Origin: Anaerolineae bacterium | GTDB taxonomy: Bacteria > Chloroflexota > Anaerolineae > Promineifilales > Promineifilaceae | Direction: 5' to 3' | NCBI GenBank assembly: GCA_023384415.1 | Contig: JAHDWJ010000044.1 | Location: 1-32,450, forward strand | DNA: 32,450 nt | Shown here: piece after piece, positions 1 through 8,218 of the stretch | How positions within the stretch are numbered: position 1 is the stretch's first letter | How the letters are laid out: each line of letters begins with the position of its first letter | Position numbers and translations under genes: made by a program | Notes under the pieces: model-generated | Database searches by the model: none | Told to the model about the DNA's origin: nothing | What the model saw: only the letters and a program-made list of their open reading frames with translations

Positions 1-730
1 CTACAACATCCCCTACTGCACGAACTTCAAAATGTAAATGCTGTCCACAGGTTAATGTACTTGATTGACCAGTAATTACACCACAGTCCAGACCATTACT
101 TCCGAAAACATAACCCGTGTTCCCACTGATCCCTAGAATTCTAGTTCGATTGCCTGGATCCTCTATATTGATCGTTATGTCCTGGCCCGTTTCAACAGCT
201 AACGTACTTAAATGTCCATACCAGGTTATATAATTTTCGTTGGCAGCATGACTCATACGTACATGCAGACCATACCCTAGCCGGTGATTGGCAGCATTAG
301 ACCAGCCAGCTAAAATGACTTGACCGCTGGTGGCCGCAAGAACAGGGACATATTTGAGGCTATAATCTATCCCTGCATGCCCTGTGTACCCATAACCGTC
401 TGGAATATATGGGGGAGCAAAAGTTGGTGTAGCTGTCAGGTTGGGTGTAAGCGTAGGACCTGGAGATGGGGTGATTGTTACGCGGTTGTGTTGGCTACCA
501 TCGTAATGAACAACATAATTATTATTATCTGCGCTGCCAGGAAACTCATGATCGAAAACCTGCCATACATCCTCTTGATGATAATAGATCGCCTCTAAGA
601 AAGGTTGAGGTGTTTCAATGGGTGTATAATAATTATTTACATGTGACACTACATTATTAACAATAGTGTATATGGCACAAATAAAGATAAATTGCGCCGT
701 TATTTTCGAGAATAACAGGCTTATTTTCAT
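1..730 (-). CDS. M23-family (LytM-type) metallopeptidase, partial
   Basis: This reading frame starts at ATG 730 and stays open to the left edge, so the C-terminus lies outside the window; 243 codons are visible. Residues about 12-28 are hydrophobic (signal or anchor). A Thr/Pro-rich linker follows near residues 86-107, then an M23 domain: GHAGIDYS carries the first zinc His and Asp, then PVLAATSGQVILAGW, YGHLS, LGISGNTGY and the HxH motif in GQHLHFEVR. M23 enzymes cut peptide cross-links in peptidoglycan, so an extracytoplasmic cell-wall role is expected. All zinc ligands of the family appear present, so it looks active. A GAGG stretch about 10 nt upstream may serve as ribosome binding site. 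It lies upstream of two exported propeller proteins on the same strand. Plus-strand open frames over it are shadows. Confidence 0.85.
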   Translation of the reverse strand, partial: MKISLLFSKITAQFIFICAIYTIVNNVVSHVNNYYTPIETPQPFLEAIYYHQEDVWQVFDHEFPGSADNNNYVVHYDGSQHNRVTITPSPGPTLTPNLTATPTFAPPYIPDGYGYTGHAGIDYSLKYVPVLAATSGQVILAGWSNAANHRLGYGLHVRMSHAANENYITWYGHLSTLAVETGQDITINIEDPGNRTRILGISGNTGYVFGSNGLDCGVITGQSSTLTCGQHLHFEVRAVGDVV

Positions 731-759
731 GATATTCGCCTCGTGAGTAGTCGCTACAC

Positions 760-2163
760 CTAATTTAGCAGCCAAAAAAAGCCATACGGTGTGTAAGTTT
801 TTGTCATATCAAGTACCTGATAAATCTCCCCTCCTGTCCGGTGGATAAGCTTCAAACTAGATTCATTGTTTCTTTTATCATAAAAGAGTAACCATTCTTC
901 ATCGGGTGACCAGAGCAGAGGCATTATTTCTTTGCCATTGGGTACGGTAAGTAAAAGGGAGGAACTGTTACTAGCTAAATTAAACCAGATTAACTCAGTA
1001 CGATCTTCATGTAAGAGTCCAACTGCCATAGCTTGGCTGTCTGGTGACCACAAAACACCAGAAGTAGACACAGATTCTGAAACATGATTAATTTCATTAC
1101 TTTCAGTATTCCATAAGCGCAGGGATGAAAACAAAGGTATGCCTAAATCACTTTTTGTTTCGTTACTGAATGCCAGGTAGCGGCTATCAGGTGACCAAGT
1201 AGACAGGCTACGACCTGATTCAACAAGGTTAAAATTTTCTAGAGTTGTAATGTTAATTATAGATACTCCGAAGCCACCTAACTGACCTAATGGCAAACCA
1301 CCGTATGCACTTGAAACTAACCACAAGCCATTTGGTGACCAAGTAAATTTTACGTGTCGTTGCAGTAAGTTTAATTTTATTAGTGAACTGGATTTACTAT
1401 CTAATAAATAAATTTCTCCGCTATAAGTACCTACAGCTAAATAATCACCGGTGGGCGACCACATAAGCCCCTGTATTTGGTGGGAAAAGGAGTGCCATAG
1501 CTCTGCATCGCCTGAACTAGAATGGGTAGCAACAAATAAGTCGGAATCATTTTGATAAGCCAATCGTTGACCAGTATTTGACCAAGTAAGATCCCTTGCC
1601 CAAGGGAAGTGACTTGTAATTCGCTCAAGCCTGTTTTCGATCAGAGAGTAAACAAAAATATTTGGCGCATCAAGATAGCGGGCTGCCCCTTGGAAACTGA
1701 CATTACCATCATTGTTGGCGTCTTCTAACGCGGTGAAAGCCAGCTTTGTTTTGTCTGGAGATAATGCTACAACCGGAATCCCTACTAGTTCGGTTAATAC
1801 AGTTTCTATGTGCCAATCACTTGGGCCATCCCCTGGTATCGCCACATATAAATTATGGACGGGATTGGGCAAATCATCAGGGTCTGAAAGGGGATCCCAC
1901 ATAAAGTAGATACGGCCCGTTGGTGGGGGGATGGGGGTTGGGGTAGGTTGGGGCGTATCTGTTGGCGCGGTTGTTACTGCGGGGATAGGGGGTATATCTG
2001 TGGGTTCAGTTGTTGCGGTTACTTGGGCCAGGGGTGTTGAGGCTGTGGAATAGGGAGACAGTGTGACCCCGGGGGTAATGGTAAGGGGAACAGCCGTGCC
2101 TGTTTCAGCAACTGCACAGGCAGTCAGGAATAGGGTAAGAAGCAGCAGGAGTCGTTGTTTCAT
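760..2163 (-). CDS. TolB-like beta-propeller lipoprotein
   Basis: This is a 467-residue predicted lipoprotein. The N-terminal hydrophobic stretch ends in the lipobox LTAC, with Cys16 as the lipidated residue. A Thr/Pro-rich linker (about residues 35-85) precedes the folded part. From about residue 85 it is a beta-propeller built from PD40/WD40-like blades; repeated WSP(D/N/T) motifs are visible (LTWSNTGQRLAY, LMWSPTGDYLAV, FTWSPNGLWLVS, STWSPDSRYLAF, VLWSPDSQAMAV, LLWSPDEEWLLF). Such proteins act outside the membrane, usually in protein-protein contacts; the ligand is unknown. The gene lies 67 nt after the second propeller gene on the same strand. It has no GCGGCCGC site and looks more A+T-rich than genes to its right, which might reflect a different history. 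Confidence 0.8.
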   Translation of the reverse strand: MKQRLLLLLTLFLTACAVAETGTAVPLTITPGVTLSPYSTASTPLAQVTATTEPTDIPPIPAVTTAPTDTPQPTPTPIPPPTGRIYFMWDPLSDPDDLPNPVHNLYVAIPGDGPSDWHIETVLTELVGIPVVALSPDKTKLAFTALEDANNDGNVSFQGAARYLDAPNIFVYSLIENRLERITSHFPWARDLTWSNTGQRLAYQNDSDLFVATHSSSGDAELWHSFSHQIQGLMWSPTGDYLAVGTYSGEIYLLDSKSSSLIKLNLLQRHVKFTWSPNGLWLVSSAYGGLPLGQLGGFGVSIINITTLENFNLVESGRSLSTWSPDSRYLAFSNETKSDLGIPLFSSLRLWNTESNEINHVSESVSTSGVLWSPDSQAMAVGLLHEDRTELIWFNLASNSSSLLLTVPNGKEIMPLLWSPDEEWLLFYDKRNNESSLKLIHRTGGEIYQVLDMTKTYTPYGFFWLLN

Positions 2164-2181
2164 GAGACACCTCGGGCAGTT

Positions 2182-2200
2182 GGTAGTTAGCAGTGGGCAG
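2182..2200 (+). repeat. 19-bp dispersed intergenic repeat, copy 1
   Basis: GGTAGTTAGCAGTGGGCAG lies between the two propeller genes and recurs exactly, inverted, at 21758-21776. Confidence 0.7.
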
Positions 2201-2230
2201 GGGGATTGTGAGTGTGCTATGTCAGGTTGG

Positions 2231-3386
2231 TTAATGGGTGATGAGCCAGGCTGGATGGCGAATGATGCCGGGATAAGCCACTGGCTGGGCTGGTTGACCT
2301 GGGGTCAACAGCCAGATGGTATCGTTGATGGTAAAGGCCAACTGGCTTCCATCGGCAGACCAGACGGGATCGTAAACCCATTTCTGGTTGAATTGGGTTA
2401 GCGGTGTAATGTCTCCCTGGGGAAGATGAATCTGATATAGGTTGCTATGTAAAGCTCCCGGCCAATTATTGGCGCGGAGATCATCAGGATTTTCTCGATG
2501 AACGTAGGTGATGGTTTGTCCATCGGGATGCCACACAGGGGGATACCCATGACCCGCATCAGCTGGGGCGAGAAGCGTCAAAGGTTGGCCGGCCGCATCT
2601 GCCAGCCAAAGTTCACCTACGGTATAAGGGATATTGCTATCAGGCATGAGGATATAGGCCATCTGCTGGCCATCAGGTGACCAGCGGGGGTAAGCGATGA
2701 TATGCCGGGGCTGCTGCTGTAAAACGGTGCGCGTACCATCAACCAGATTCAACTGTCCCAACTCACTGCCAAACCCAAGACCCCGACTGGCAACATAAAT
2801 GATCTGTTGCCCATCTGGGGTGAAAGCCGCATCATAAGTGCCAAAGGGCAGCTCTAACAATGTTTGATAATGGGTGGCTGCTTCGATGAGATAAATGTGG
2901 TGGGTGTCGGCGTTGCGAAAGAGGAACCAGCCGCCATCGGGGGACCAGTTTAGGAAGTAGCCGCGAGTTAGGGTGATAGTATTAGCCGGGAAAGAGGTAA
3001 GGGGGACAAGGCGAGCGAAATAATCGGCATGGCAAAGGGTTTGTAATATCAGATGCTGGCTGTCAGGCGAGAGATTGACCTGATCGATCATACAAGTTGC
3101 CGGGCTGTTTTGGCTGTTTAGGGTAAGGGGGTGGGCCAGGTCTAACACATGGGTTACTGGGTTGAAGGGCAAGGCCAGGGTGGTGGATGTTGTCGCCAGA
3201 GAAAAAGCTGATCCGTTGGGGGTTTCATCTGGATAGGTGATGAAAATAAGATGGGAGGGCGGCCGCCCCTGGTTGACTCTTTGGGGTAACTGCCTGTCCT
3301 TTTGGTAAAGGGAAATTTGCCAGCACAAAGGCGACTAGGAGGAAGGCTATAAGCAGATTAAGCCAGAATAGATGCTTCTTTGTCAT
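2231..3386 (-). CDS. Exported TolB-like beta-propeller protein with an apparent frameshift
   Basis: The propeller part reads in one frame from 3328 (only a TTG there) to 2231. It carries WSPDG-type blades: LNWSPDGGWFLF, AAFTPDGQQIIY, PRWSPDGQQMAY, PVWHPDGQTITY and PVWSADGSQLAF. A convincing signal peptide starts at ATG 3386 in the frame one base away (MTKKHLFWLNLLIAF, then LLVAFVLA) and runs into a stop soon after the palindrome at 3259-3266. Joining the two needs a single-base change near 3250-3275, inside a G4/C3-rich stretch around GCGGCCGC. It is either a genuine frameshift mutation, programmed slippage or a homopolymer sequencing error. Function is otherwise as for the neighbouring propeller lipoprotein: an exported, probably binding, protein. 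The true start is therefore taken as 3386. Confidence 0.7.
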
Positions 3387-3613
3387 GGGACAACCTCTAG
3401 ATATTGAGATGTAAAAATAAAATCGAGAAAAATGAGTATTTAATTTAGCAAGTGTGTTTGGATATTAGCGTAAAATAAAAGGTTTGTAAAGAGGATAATC
3501 TGCTGCATTTATATTTATTCTTATGGTTGGCCCCAAATGGAATAAGGTGTATCGGCGTATAGCCATACACCCTTATCAGAGATCCCATTTGCCCCATAAA
3601 ATCCCAAAGATCC
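3387..3613. other. Spacer between clpB and the propeller gene
   Basis: This A+T-rich 227-bp spacer holds no convincing gene. The part near clpB contains the long imperfect hairpin listed separately. The rest should hold the promoter of the propeller gene that starts at 3386, but no clear -35/-10 pair was identified. Confidence 0.5.
3533..3591 (-). terminator. Long imperfect hairpin downstream of clpB
   Basis: The arms ATAAGGTGTAT (3542-3552) and ATACACCCTTAT (3565-3576) pair with one bulged base around a 12-nt loop that itself holds GGC/GCC. Outer segments CCAAATGG (3533-3540) and CCATTTG (3585-3591) extend the pairing. It lies just past the clpB stop codon on the minus strand. There is no long U-tract, so it may act as a terminator or a 3'-end stabiliser. 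Confidence 0.45.
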
Positions 3614-6172
3614 CTAAATAATCAACCCATCCCCACCCACACGCACATAAACCGTATCCCCATCACGGTACCGGCCTTCCAGAATAGCCAGGGCCAGTGG
3701 GTCGGCGACGAGGTGCTGGATGGTGCGTTTGAGCGGCCGCGCCCCATACACCGGATCATATCCCTTATCCGCCAGGTAAGATAACGCCTCCTGGCTGACC
3801 TCTAGCTGCAAATGCCGCTCCGCCAACATCCCACGCAGCCGGTTCAGTTGAATCTCCACAATCTCACCCAAATCCGCCCGCGTCAGGCTGCTGAAGGAGA
3901 TAATCTCATCCACCCGGTTGAGGAACTCTGGTCGGAACTGTGCCCGTAACGCCTGCATCGCCTGCTCCGGGTTATACGCCTCACCCATCAAGAACTGGCT
4001 GCCGATGTTGCTGGTCATAATGACGACGCTGTTCTTAAAATTAACCACTCGCCCCTGGGCATCCGTCAGGCGGCCATCATCCAGCAGTTGTAGCAGGGTG
4101 TTGAACACGTCCGGGTGGGCCTTTTCGATTTCATCAAACAGGACGACGCTGTAGGGGCGGCGGCGCACTGCTTCGGTAAGCTGGCCCCCTTCGTCATAGC
4201 CGATGTACCCAGGGGGCGCCCCCAGCAGGCGGCTGACGGTGTGCCGCTCCTGGTATTCACTCATATCAATCCGCACCATCGCCTCTTCATCATCAAAGAG
4301 GAATTCGGCCAGGGCGCGGGCCAGCTCGGTCTTGCCAACGCCGGTTGGTCCCAAAAAGATGAAGGAGCCGATGGGTCGGTTGCGGTCTTGCAGCCCGGCG
4401 CGGGAGCGGCGGATGGCGTTGCTGACCGCCTGGATCGCCTTGTCCTGGCCGATGATCCGCCGGTGCAGCCGCTGCTCCATCTTGAGCAGCTTCTCCACTT
4501 CCCCTTCCAGCAGTTTGCTGACCGGTATGCCCGTCCAATGGGCCACAATAATGGCGATGTCTTCGGCGTCTACTTCTTCTTTGAGCAGAGATCCCCCTTT
4601 TTGCAGGTCGGCCAGACGGATTTCCTGGGCGGTCAACTGCCGCTCTAGCTCAACCAGGGTGCCATAACGCAGCCGTGCGGCCGCTTCCAGATTCGCCTCT
4701 CGTTCTGCCTGTTCAATCTCCGTTTTTAGGCCATCCATCTTCGCTTTAGTGGCCCGGATTTGCTCAATGGCCGTTTTTTCCGTCTCCCATTGGGCGCGTA
4801 AGGCGTTGCCCCGCTCCTTTAACTCGGCGATTTCCCCTTCGATGGCCGCCAAACGCTCTTTCGATGCTTTATCCCGCTCTTTCTTGAGGGATTCCCGCTC
4901 AATCTCTAGCTGCAAGATTTGCCGGTCTACTTTGTCCAGGTCGGCCGGTTTGGAGTCAATAGCCATTTTGAGGCGGCTGGCAGCTTCGTCAATCAGGTCA
5001 ATCGCTTTGTCGGGAAGCTGGCGGTCGGTGATGTAACGATGGGAGAGGGTCGCGGCCGCGATGACCGCACTATCTTGAATCCGCACCCCATGATGGACCT
5101 CATACCGCTCCTTCAACCCGCGCAAAATAGAGATGGTGTCCTCAACGGTGGGTTCATCCACAAAAACGGGCTGGAACCGCCGTTCCAGGGCCGCATCCTT
5201 CTCAATATGTTTGCGGTATTCATCCAGGGTGGTCGCGCCCACGGTGCGGAGTTCCCCTCGGGCCAACATCGGTTTGAGCATATTGCTGGCATCCATAGAC
5301 CCTTCGGCGGCCCCGGCCCCCACGACGGTGTGCAGCTCATCAATGAACAGGATAATTTGCCCCTGGCTGTCGCTTACCTCTTGCAAAACTGCTTTGAGCC
5401 GCTCCTCAAATTCTCCCCGGAATTTGGCCCCGGCTACCAGGCTGGCTAAATCGAGGGTGATAAGCCGCTTTTCTTTCATCCCTTCGGGCACATCCCCTCG
5501 GGTGATCCGTTGGGCCAACCCTTCGGCGATGGCCGTCTTACCGACGCCGGCCTCGCCAATCAGCACCGGGTTGTTTTTGGTGCGGCGGCTGAGGACCTGG
5601 ATGACGCGCCGGATTTCTTCGTCCCGGCCAATGACGGGATCGAGTTTGCCCAGGCGGGCCAGTTGGGTGAGGTCGCGGCCATATTTGCCCAGGGCGTCGT
5701 AGGTAGCTTCGGGGTTTTGGGTGGTGACCCGGCTGCGGCCGCGCACCGCCGACAACGCTTGCAGCACTGCCTCACGGGTCAGCCCCATCTCTTTGAGGAA
5801 GGCCAGGGCACGGCTGGGGCTGTCTACCAGGGCCAGGAACAAATGCTCGGTGCTGGTGTAATCATCTTTCATCGCGGCCGCTTCCCGTTCCGCCTGGCGT
5901 ACCACATTGCTCAATTCCTGAGCAATGCCCACATTGACCGTCGTCCCATAGGCGCGGGGGAGCTTCTTCAGTTCAGCATCCACCCGCGTTAATAAAATGT
6001 GGGTGGGGGTGCCAATCCGGTTCACCAATTGGGGAACAACCCCTTCTTCTTGCTGTAACAAAGCCGCCAGCAGGTGCAGCAGCTCAATCTGGCTGTGATG
6101 ATGCTCCTCAGCCAACCCTTGAGCTTTTAACACCGCTTCCTGGGCTTTTTGGGTAAATTTGTTCAGATTCAT
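3614..6172 (-). CDS. clpB: ATP-dependent disaggregase ClpB
   Basis: ClpB is the cytoplasmic Hsp100 AAA+ disaggregase that works with DnaK to rescue aggregated proteins. The 852-residue length is close to the family norm. Domains in order: Clp N-terminal repeat domain (1-145), first AAA+ module with Walker A GEAGVGKT (206-213) and Walker B ILFIDELH, the ClpB-specific coiled-coil middle domain (about 400-520), second AAA+ module with GPTGVGKT (about 600-610) and VVLFDEIEKAHPDV, and a C-terminal D2-small domain with GARPLKRTIQ. All key motifs look intact. The start at 6172 is supported by GGAGG 7-8 nt upstream. No CIRCE (HrcA) inverted repeat was found in the upstream spacer, so heat-shock control by HrcA is not evident. 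The gene holds five GCGGCCGC sites, one of which encodes the conserved Arg-Pro of GARPLKR. Confidence 0.98.
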   Translation of the reverse strand: MNLNKFTQKAQEAVLKAQGLAEEHHHSQIELLHLLAALLQQEEGVVPQLVNRIGTPTHILLTRVDAELKKLPRAYGTTVNVGIAQELSNVVRQAEREAAAMKDDYTSTEHLFLALVDSPSRALAFLKEMGLTREAVLQALSAVRGRSRVTTQNPEATYDALGKYGRDLTQLARLGKLDPVIGRDEEIRRVIQVLSRRTKNNPVLIGEAGVGKTAIAEGLAQRITRGDVPEGMKEKRLITLDLASLVAGAKFRGEFEERLKAVLQEVSDSQGQIILFIDELHTVVGAGAAEGSMDASNMLKPMLARGELRTVGATTLDEYRKHIEKDAALERRFQPVFVDEPTVEDTISILRGLKERYEVHHGVRIQDSAVIAAATLSHRYITDRQLPDKAIDLIDEAASRLKMAIDSKPADLDKVDRQILQLEIERESLKKERDKASKERLAAIEGEIAELKERGNALRAQWETEKTAIEQIRATKAKMDGLKTEIEQAEREANLEAAARLRYGTLVELERQLTAQEIRLADLQKGGSLLKEEVDAEDIAIIVAHWTGIPVSKLLEGEVEKLLKMEQRLHRRIIGQDKAIQAVSNAIRRSRAGLQDRNRPIGSFIFLGPTGVGKTELARALAEFLFDDEEAMVRIDMSEYQERHTVSRLLGAPPGYIGYDEGGQLTEAVRRRPYSVVLFDEIEKAHPDVFNTLLQLLDDGRLTDAQGRVVNFKNSVVIMTSNIGSQFLMGEAYNPEQAMQALRAQFRPEFLNRVDEIISFSSLTRADLGEIVEIQLNRLRGMLAERHLQLEVSQEALSYLADKGYDPVYGARPLKRTIQHLVADPLALAILEGRYRDGDTVYVRVGGDGLII

Positions 6173-6186
6173 GGATGCCTCCAGAA

Positions 6187-6207
6187 GTTTCTAGTTTCTA
6201 GTTTCAA
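6187..6207. repeat. Heptamer tandem repeat
   Basis: Three tandem copies of GTTTCTA, the last degenerate, lie about 15 bp upstream of the clpB start codon. Confidence 0.7.
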
Positions 6208-6233
6208 GTGGCGAGTTTGCAAAGATTCACGTT

Positions 6234-6265
6234 ACTCTGCCACTCTGCCACTTTGCCACTCTGCT
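6234..6265. repeat. Octamer tandem repeat
   Basis: Four tandem copies of ACTCTGCC (one with C to T, the last ending in T) lie in the spacer between clpB and the gamma-glutamyltransferase gene. Confidence 0.75.
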
Positions 6266-6342
6266 CCGCTTCACCATTCTACCTTACTCCATTTGTATCA
6301 GATGGAGATTGGCGGAATGTCAGAAAATTGTTAGCGATGGTG

Positions 6343-6441
6343 AACCCCCTCACCCTGACCCTCTCCCCAGGGAGAGGGAAACTGCCCCCTTCTCCCTCTG
6401 GGAGAAGGGCCGGGGATGAGGGCTGCGGCCGGGGATGAGGG
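6343..6441. repeat. Palindromic intergenic repeat with two hairpins
   Basis: Two perfect hairpins lie side by side: CCTCTCCC/GGGAGAGG (6360-6367 with 6370-6377) and CCTTCTCCC/GGGAGAAGG (6388-6396 with 6400-6408). They are enclosed by outer arms CCCTCA and TGAGGG. The right arm is partly duplicated (GCCGGGGATGAGGG occurs twice). This type of CCCTCACCCTGACCCTCTCCC repeat recurs between genes in many unrelated bacteria; it resembles a small non-autonomous palindromic element. An open frame crossing it on the minus strand is not credible. Confidence 0.7.
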
Positions 6442-6610
6442 TCGTAAATTCGCGTTCTTTTACTGGTTGTTCCAGATTGGGGTAAACTTTGCCTCACAAC
6501 GGTACAACTACCTGCGGCCGCAAAGAAATTTTTGGAACTGTCGGAACTTTGGGGAATTTGCTCACTCCTCACTCCTCAGTCCTCATCACTATTTTTAGAG
6601 GGGGTTGATA

Positions 6611-8212
6611 ATGGATGCGAAACGTACTCATGGGGTTATTTCGGCGGGGGACCGGCTGACTGCGGCCGCGGGCGCAGAGATGCTGCACCAGGGGGGGAGT
6701 GCGGTGGATGCGGCAGTCGCGGCCGCGTTCGCTTCCTTCATCTGTGAGAGCGGCGTCGTTCACCTGGGGGGGAGCGGCATCGCCCAGGTGTACCACCCGG
6801 ATCATGGGGGAATGGTGTACGATTTTTTCAGTAGTATGCCCGGTTTGGGCGGCCCCGAAAAGCTCTCCTTTTTAGATTTTCAAAAAACCACCATTGATTT
6901 TGGCTCCACCACCCAGGATTTTTACCTGGGGCGGGGGTCGGTGGCTGTGCCGGGCAATATCGCCGGGCTGTGCCAGATAGCCGCCGATTTTGGCCGCCTG
7001 TCGCTGAAACAGATTTTACAGCCGGCCATCCGCTATGCACGGGAAGGGGTCAACCTGGGGCCATTGCAGGTGGGGGTGTGTGAACTGCTGCGGCCGCTTT
7101 ATACCCACACCTCGGAAATGGCGGCCATCTTCCAGCGAGGCCAGCGAATGATTCAGCCCCAGGACACCTTTTTGATTCCCTACCTGGCCGAAACCTTAGA
7201 GCGGTTGGCCGAAGAAGGGTCCGAGATCGCCCGGACGGGTTGGCTGGCCCAGGCGATTGTACACGATCAGGCGGCCCACGGGGGGCTGCTCACCCCTACC
7301 GATTTGCAAACCTATACCGTCAACAAATCCCGCCCCATTGAGCTGCGCTACCGGGATCATACTGTCTTGCTGCCAGGGGCCTGTTCGGCGGGTGGGGTGC
7401 TGACGGCGTTTAGTCTGCTGCTCCTGGAAGAGTTTCCGGTAGGGCAGTGGCCGTATAGCTCAGTGATGCACCTGCGTTTGTTGTATGAGGTAATGGCGGC
7501 AACGGGTCGGGCGCGGCCGCAGTGGGATGCCTGGCACGATTCATTGCCCTTAGACCAGGCCATCGCTGCGTTTTTAGATGAGGGGTTTGTGGAGCCATAC
7601 CGGCGGGAAGTGCGCGAAGCGTTGAGCCGTCCCTATCGCCGCCCCCAACCAGAGAAAGAGAGCCGCAACAATACCAGCCATCTGAGCGTCATAGATGCCG
7701 ATGGTTGGGTGGTCAGCCTGACAACGACGGCGGGGGAGAGTGCCGGGTATGTGGTGCCGGGCACGGGGTATATCGCCAACAATATGCTGGGTGAAGAAGA
7801 TTTGCATCCCCAGGGGTTTCATGTGCGGCCGCCGGGGGAGCGCATTCCCACCATGATGACCCCGACCATTGTCCTGAAAGATGGGCAGGTGCGGCTGGTA
7901 TTGGGCAGTGGGGGGAGCATCCGTATTCGCAGTGCCATTTTACAGGTGCTGATCAATCTGCTTGATTATGATTTGCCCTTAGAGGAAGCGGTGAACCAGG
8001 CGCGGGTTCATCTGGAGAATGGGGTGCTGCAAGGGGAGTTTGGGGTGGACGCGGCCGCGCTCAATCAACTAGAAGCGATGGGGTACCCCATCAACCGGTG
8101 GGGGTCACGCAGCATCTACTTCGGCGGGGCACACTCTGTCTCCCGCACCCCAGATGGGCACCTGGTCGCGGCCGGCGACTCCCGTCGCGGCGGGGCTACA
8201 GAAGAGGTATGA
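6611..8212 (+). CDS. ggt: Gamma-glutamyltransferase family protein
   Basis: This is a 533-residue member of the N-terminal-nucleophile gamma-glutamyltransferase family, which cleaves gamma-glutamyl bonds (for example in glutathione) and transfers the group to water or amino acids. The N-terminal half has GGSAVDAAVAAAFA. The catalytic region is NNTSHLSV with nucleophile Thr355, where the precursor self-cleaves into large and small subunits. Downstream are GYIANNMLGEED, PTMMTPTIV and the GSGGSIRIRSAI oxyanion loop, as in the family. The ATG at 6611 is preferred to an in-frame TTG at 6605 because AGAGGGGG lies 6-7 nt before it. No signal peptide is evident, so it may be cytoplasmic, unlike the periplasmic E. 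coli enzyme. It ends 6 bp before the convergent lipoprotein gene and carries six GCGGCCGC sites, mostly encoding Ala-Ala or Arg-Pro. Confidence 0.92.
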   Translation: MDAKRTHGVISAGDRLTAAAGAEMLHQGGSAVDAAVAAAFASFICESGVVHLGGSGIAQVYHPDHGGMVYDFFSSMPGLGGPEKLSFLDFQKTTIDFGSTTQDFYLGRGSVAVPGNIAGLCQIAADFGRLSLKQILQPAIRYAREGVNLGPLQVGVCELLRPLYTHTSEMAAIFQRGQRMIQPQDTFLIPYLAETLERLAEEGSEIARTGWLAQAIVHDQAAHGGLLTPTDLQTYTVNKSRPIELRYRDHTVLLPGACSAGGVLTAFSLLLLEEFPVGQWPYSSVMHLRLLYEVMAATGRARPQWDAWHDSLPLDQAIAAFLDEGFVEPYRREVREALSRPYRRPQPEKESRNNTSHLSVIDADGWVVSLTTTAGESAGYVVPGTGYIANNMLGEEDLHPQGFHVRPPGERIPTMMTPTIVLKDGQVRLVLGSGGSIRIRSAILQVLINLLDYDLPLEEAVNQARVHLENGVLQGEFGVDAAALNQLEAMGYPINRWGSRSIYFGGAHSVSRTPDGHLVAAGDSRRGGATEEV

Positions 8213-8218
8213 GTCATT

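Noticed and set aside
320..660. Two plus-strand open frames of 92 and 61 codons
   Set aside because: They lie opposite the M23 peptidase frame, which is open throughout and has the full set of family motifs.
4115..5992. Long plus-strand open frames opposite clpB
   Set aside because: Mirror frames of a G+C-rich conserved gene; no family features.
6173..6610. CIRCE or other heat-shock operator before clpB
   Set aside because: No TTAGCACTC-N9-GAGTGCTAA-like sequence was found; the spacer is filled by tandem and palindromic repeats.
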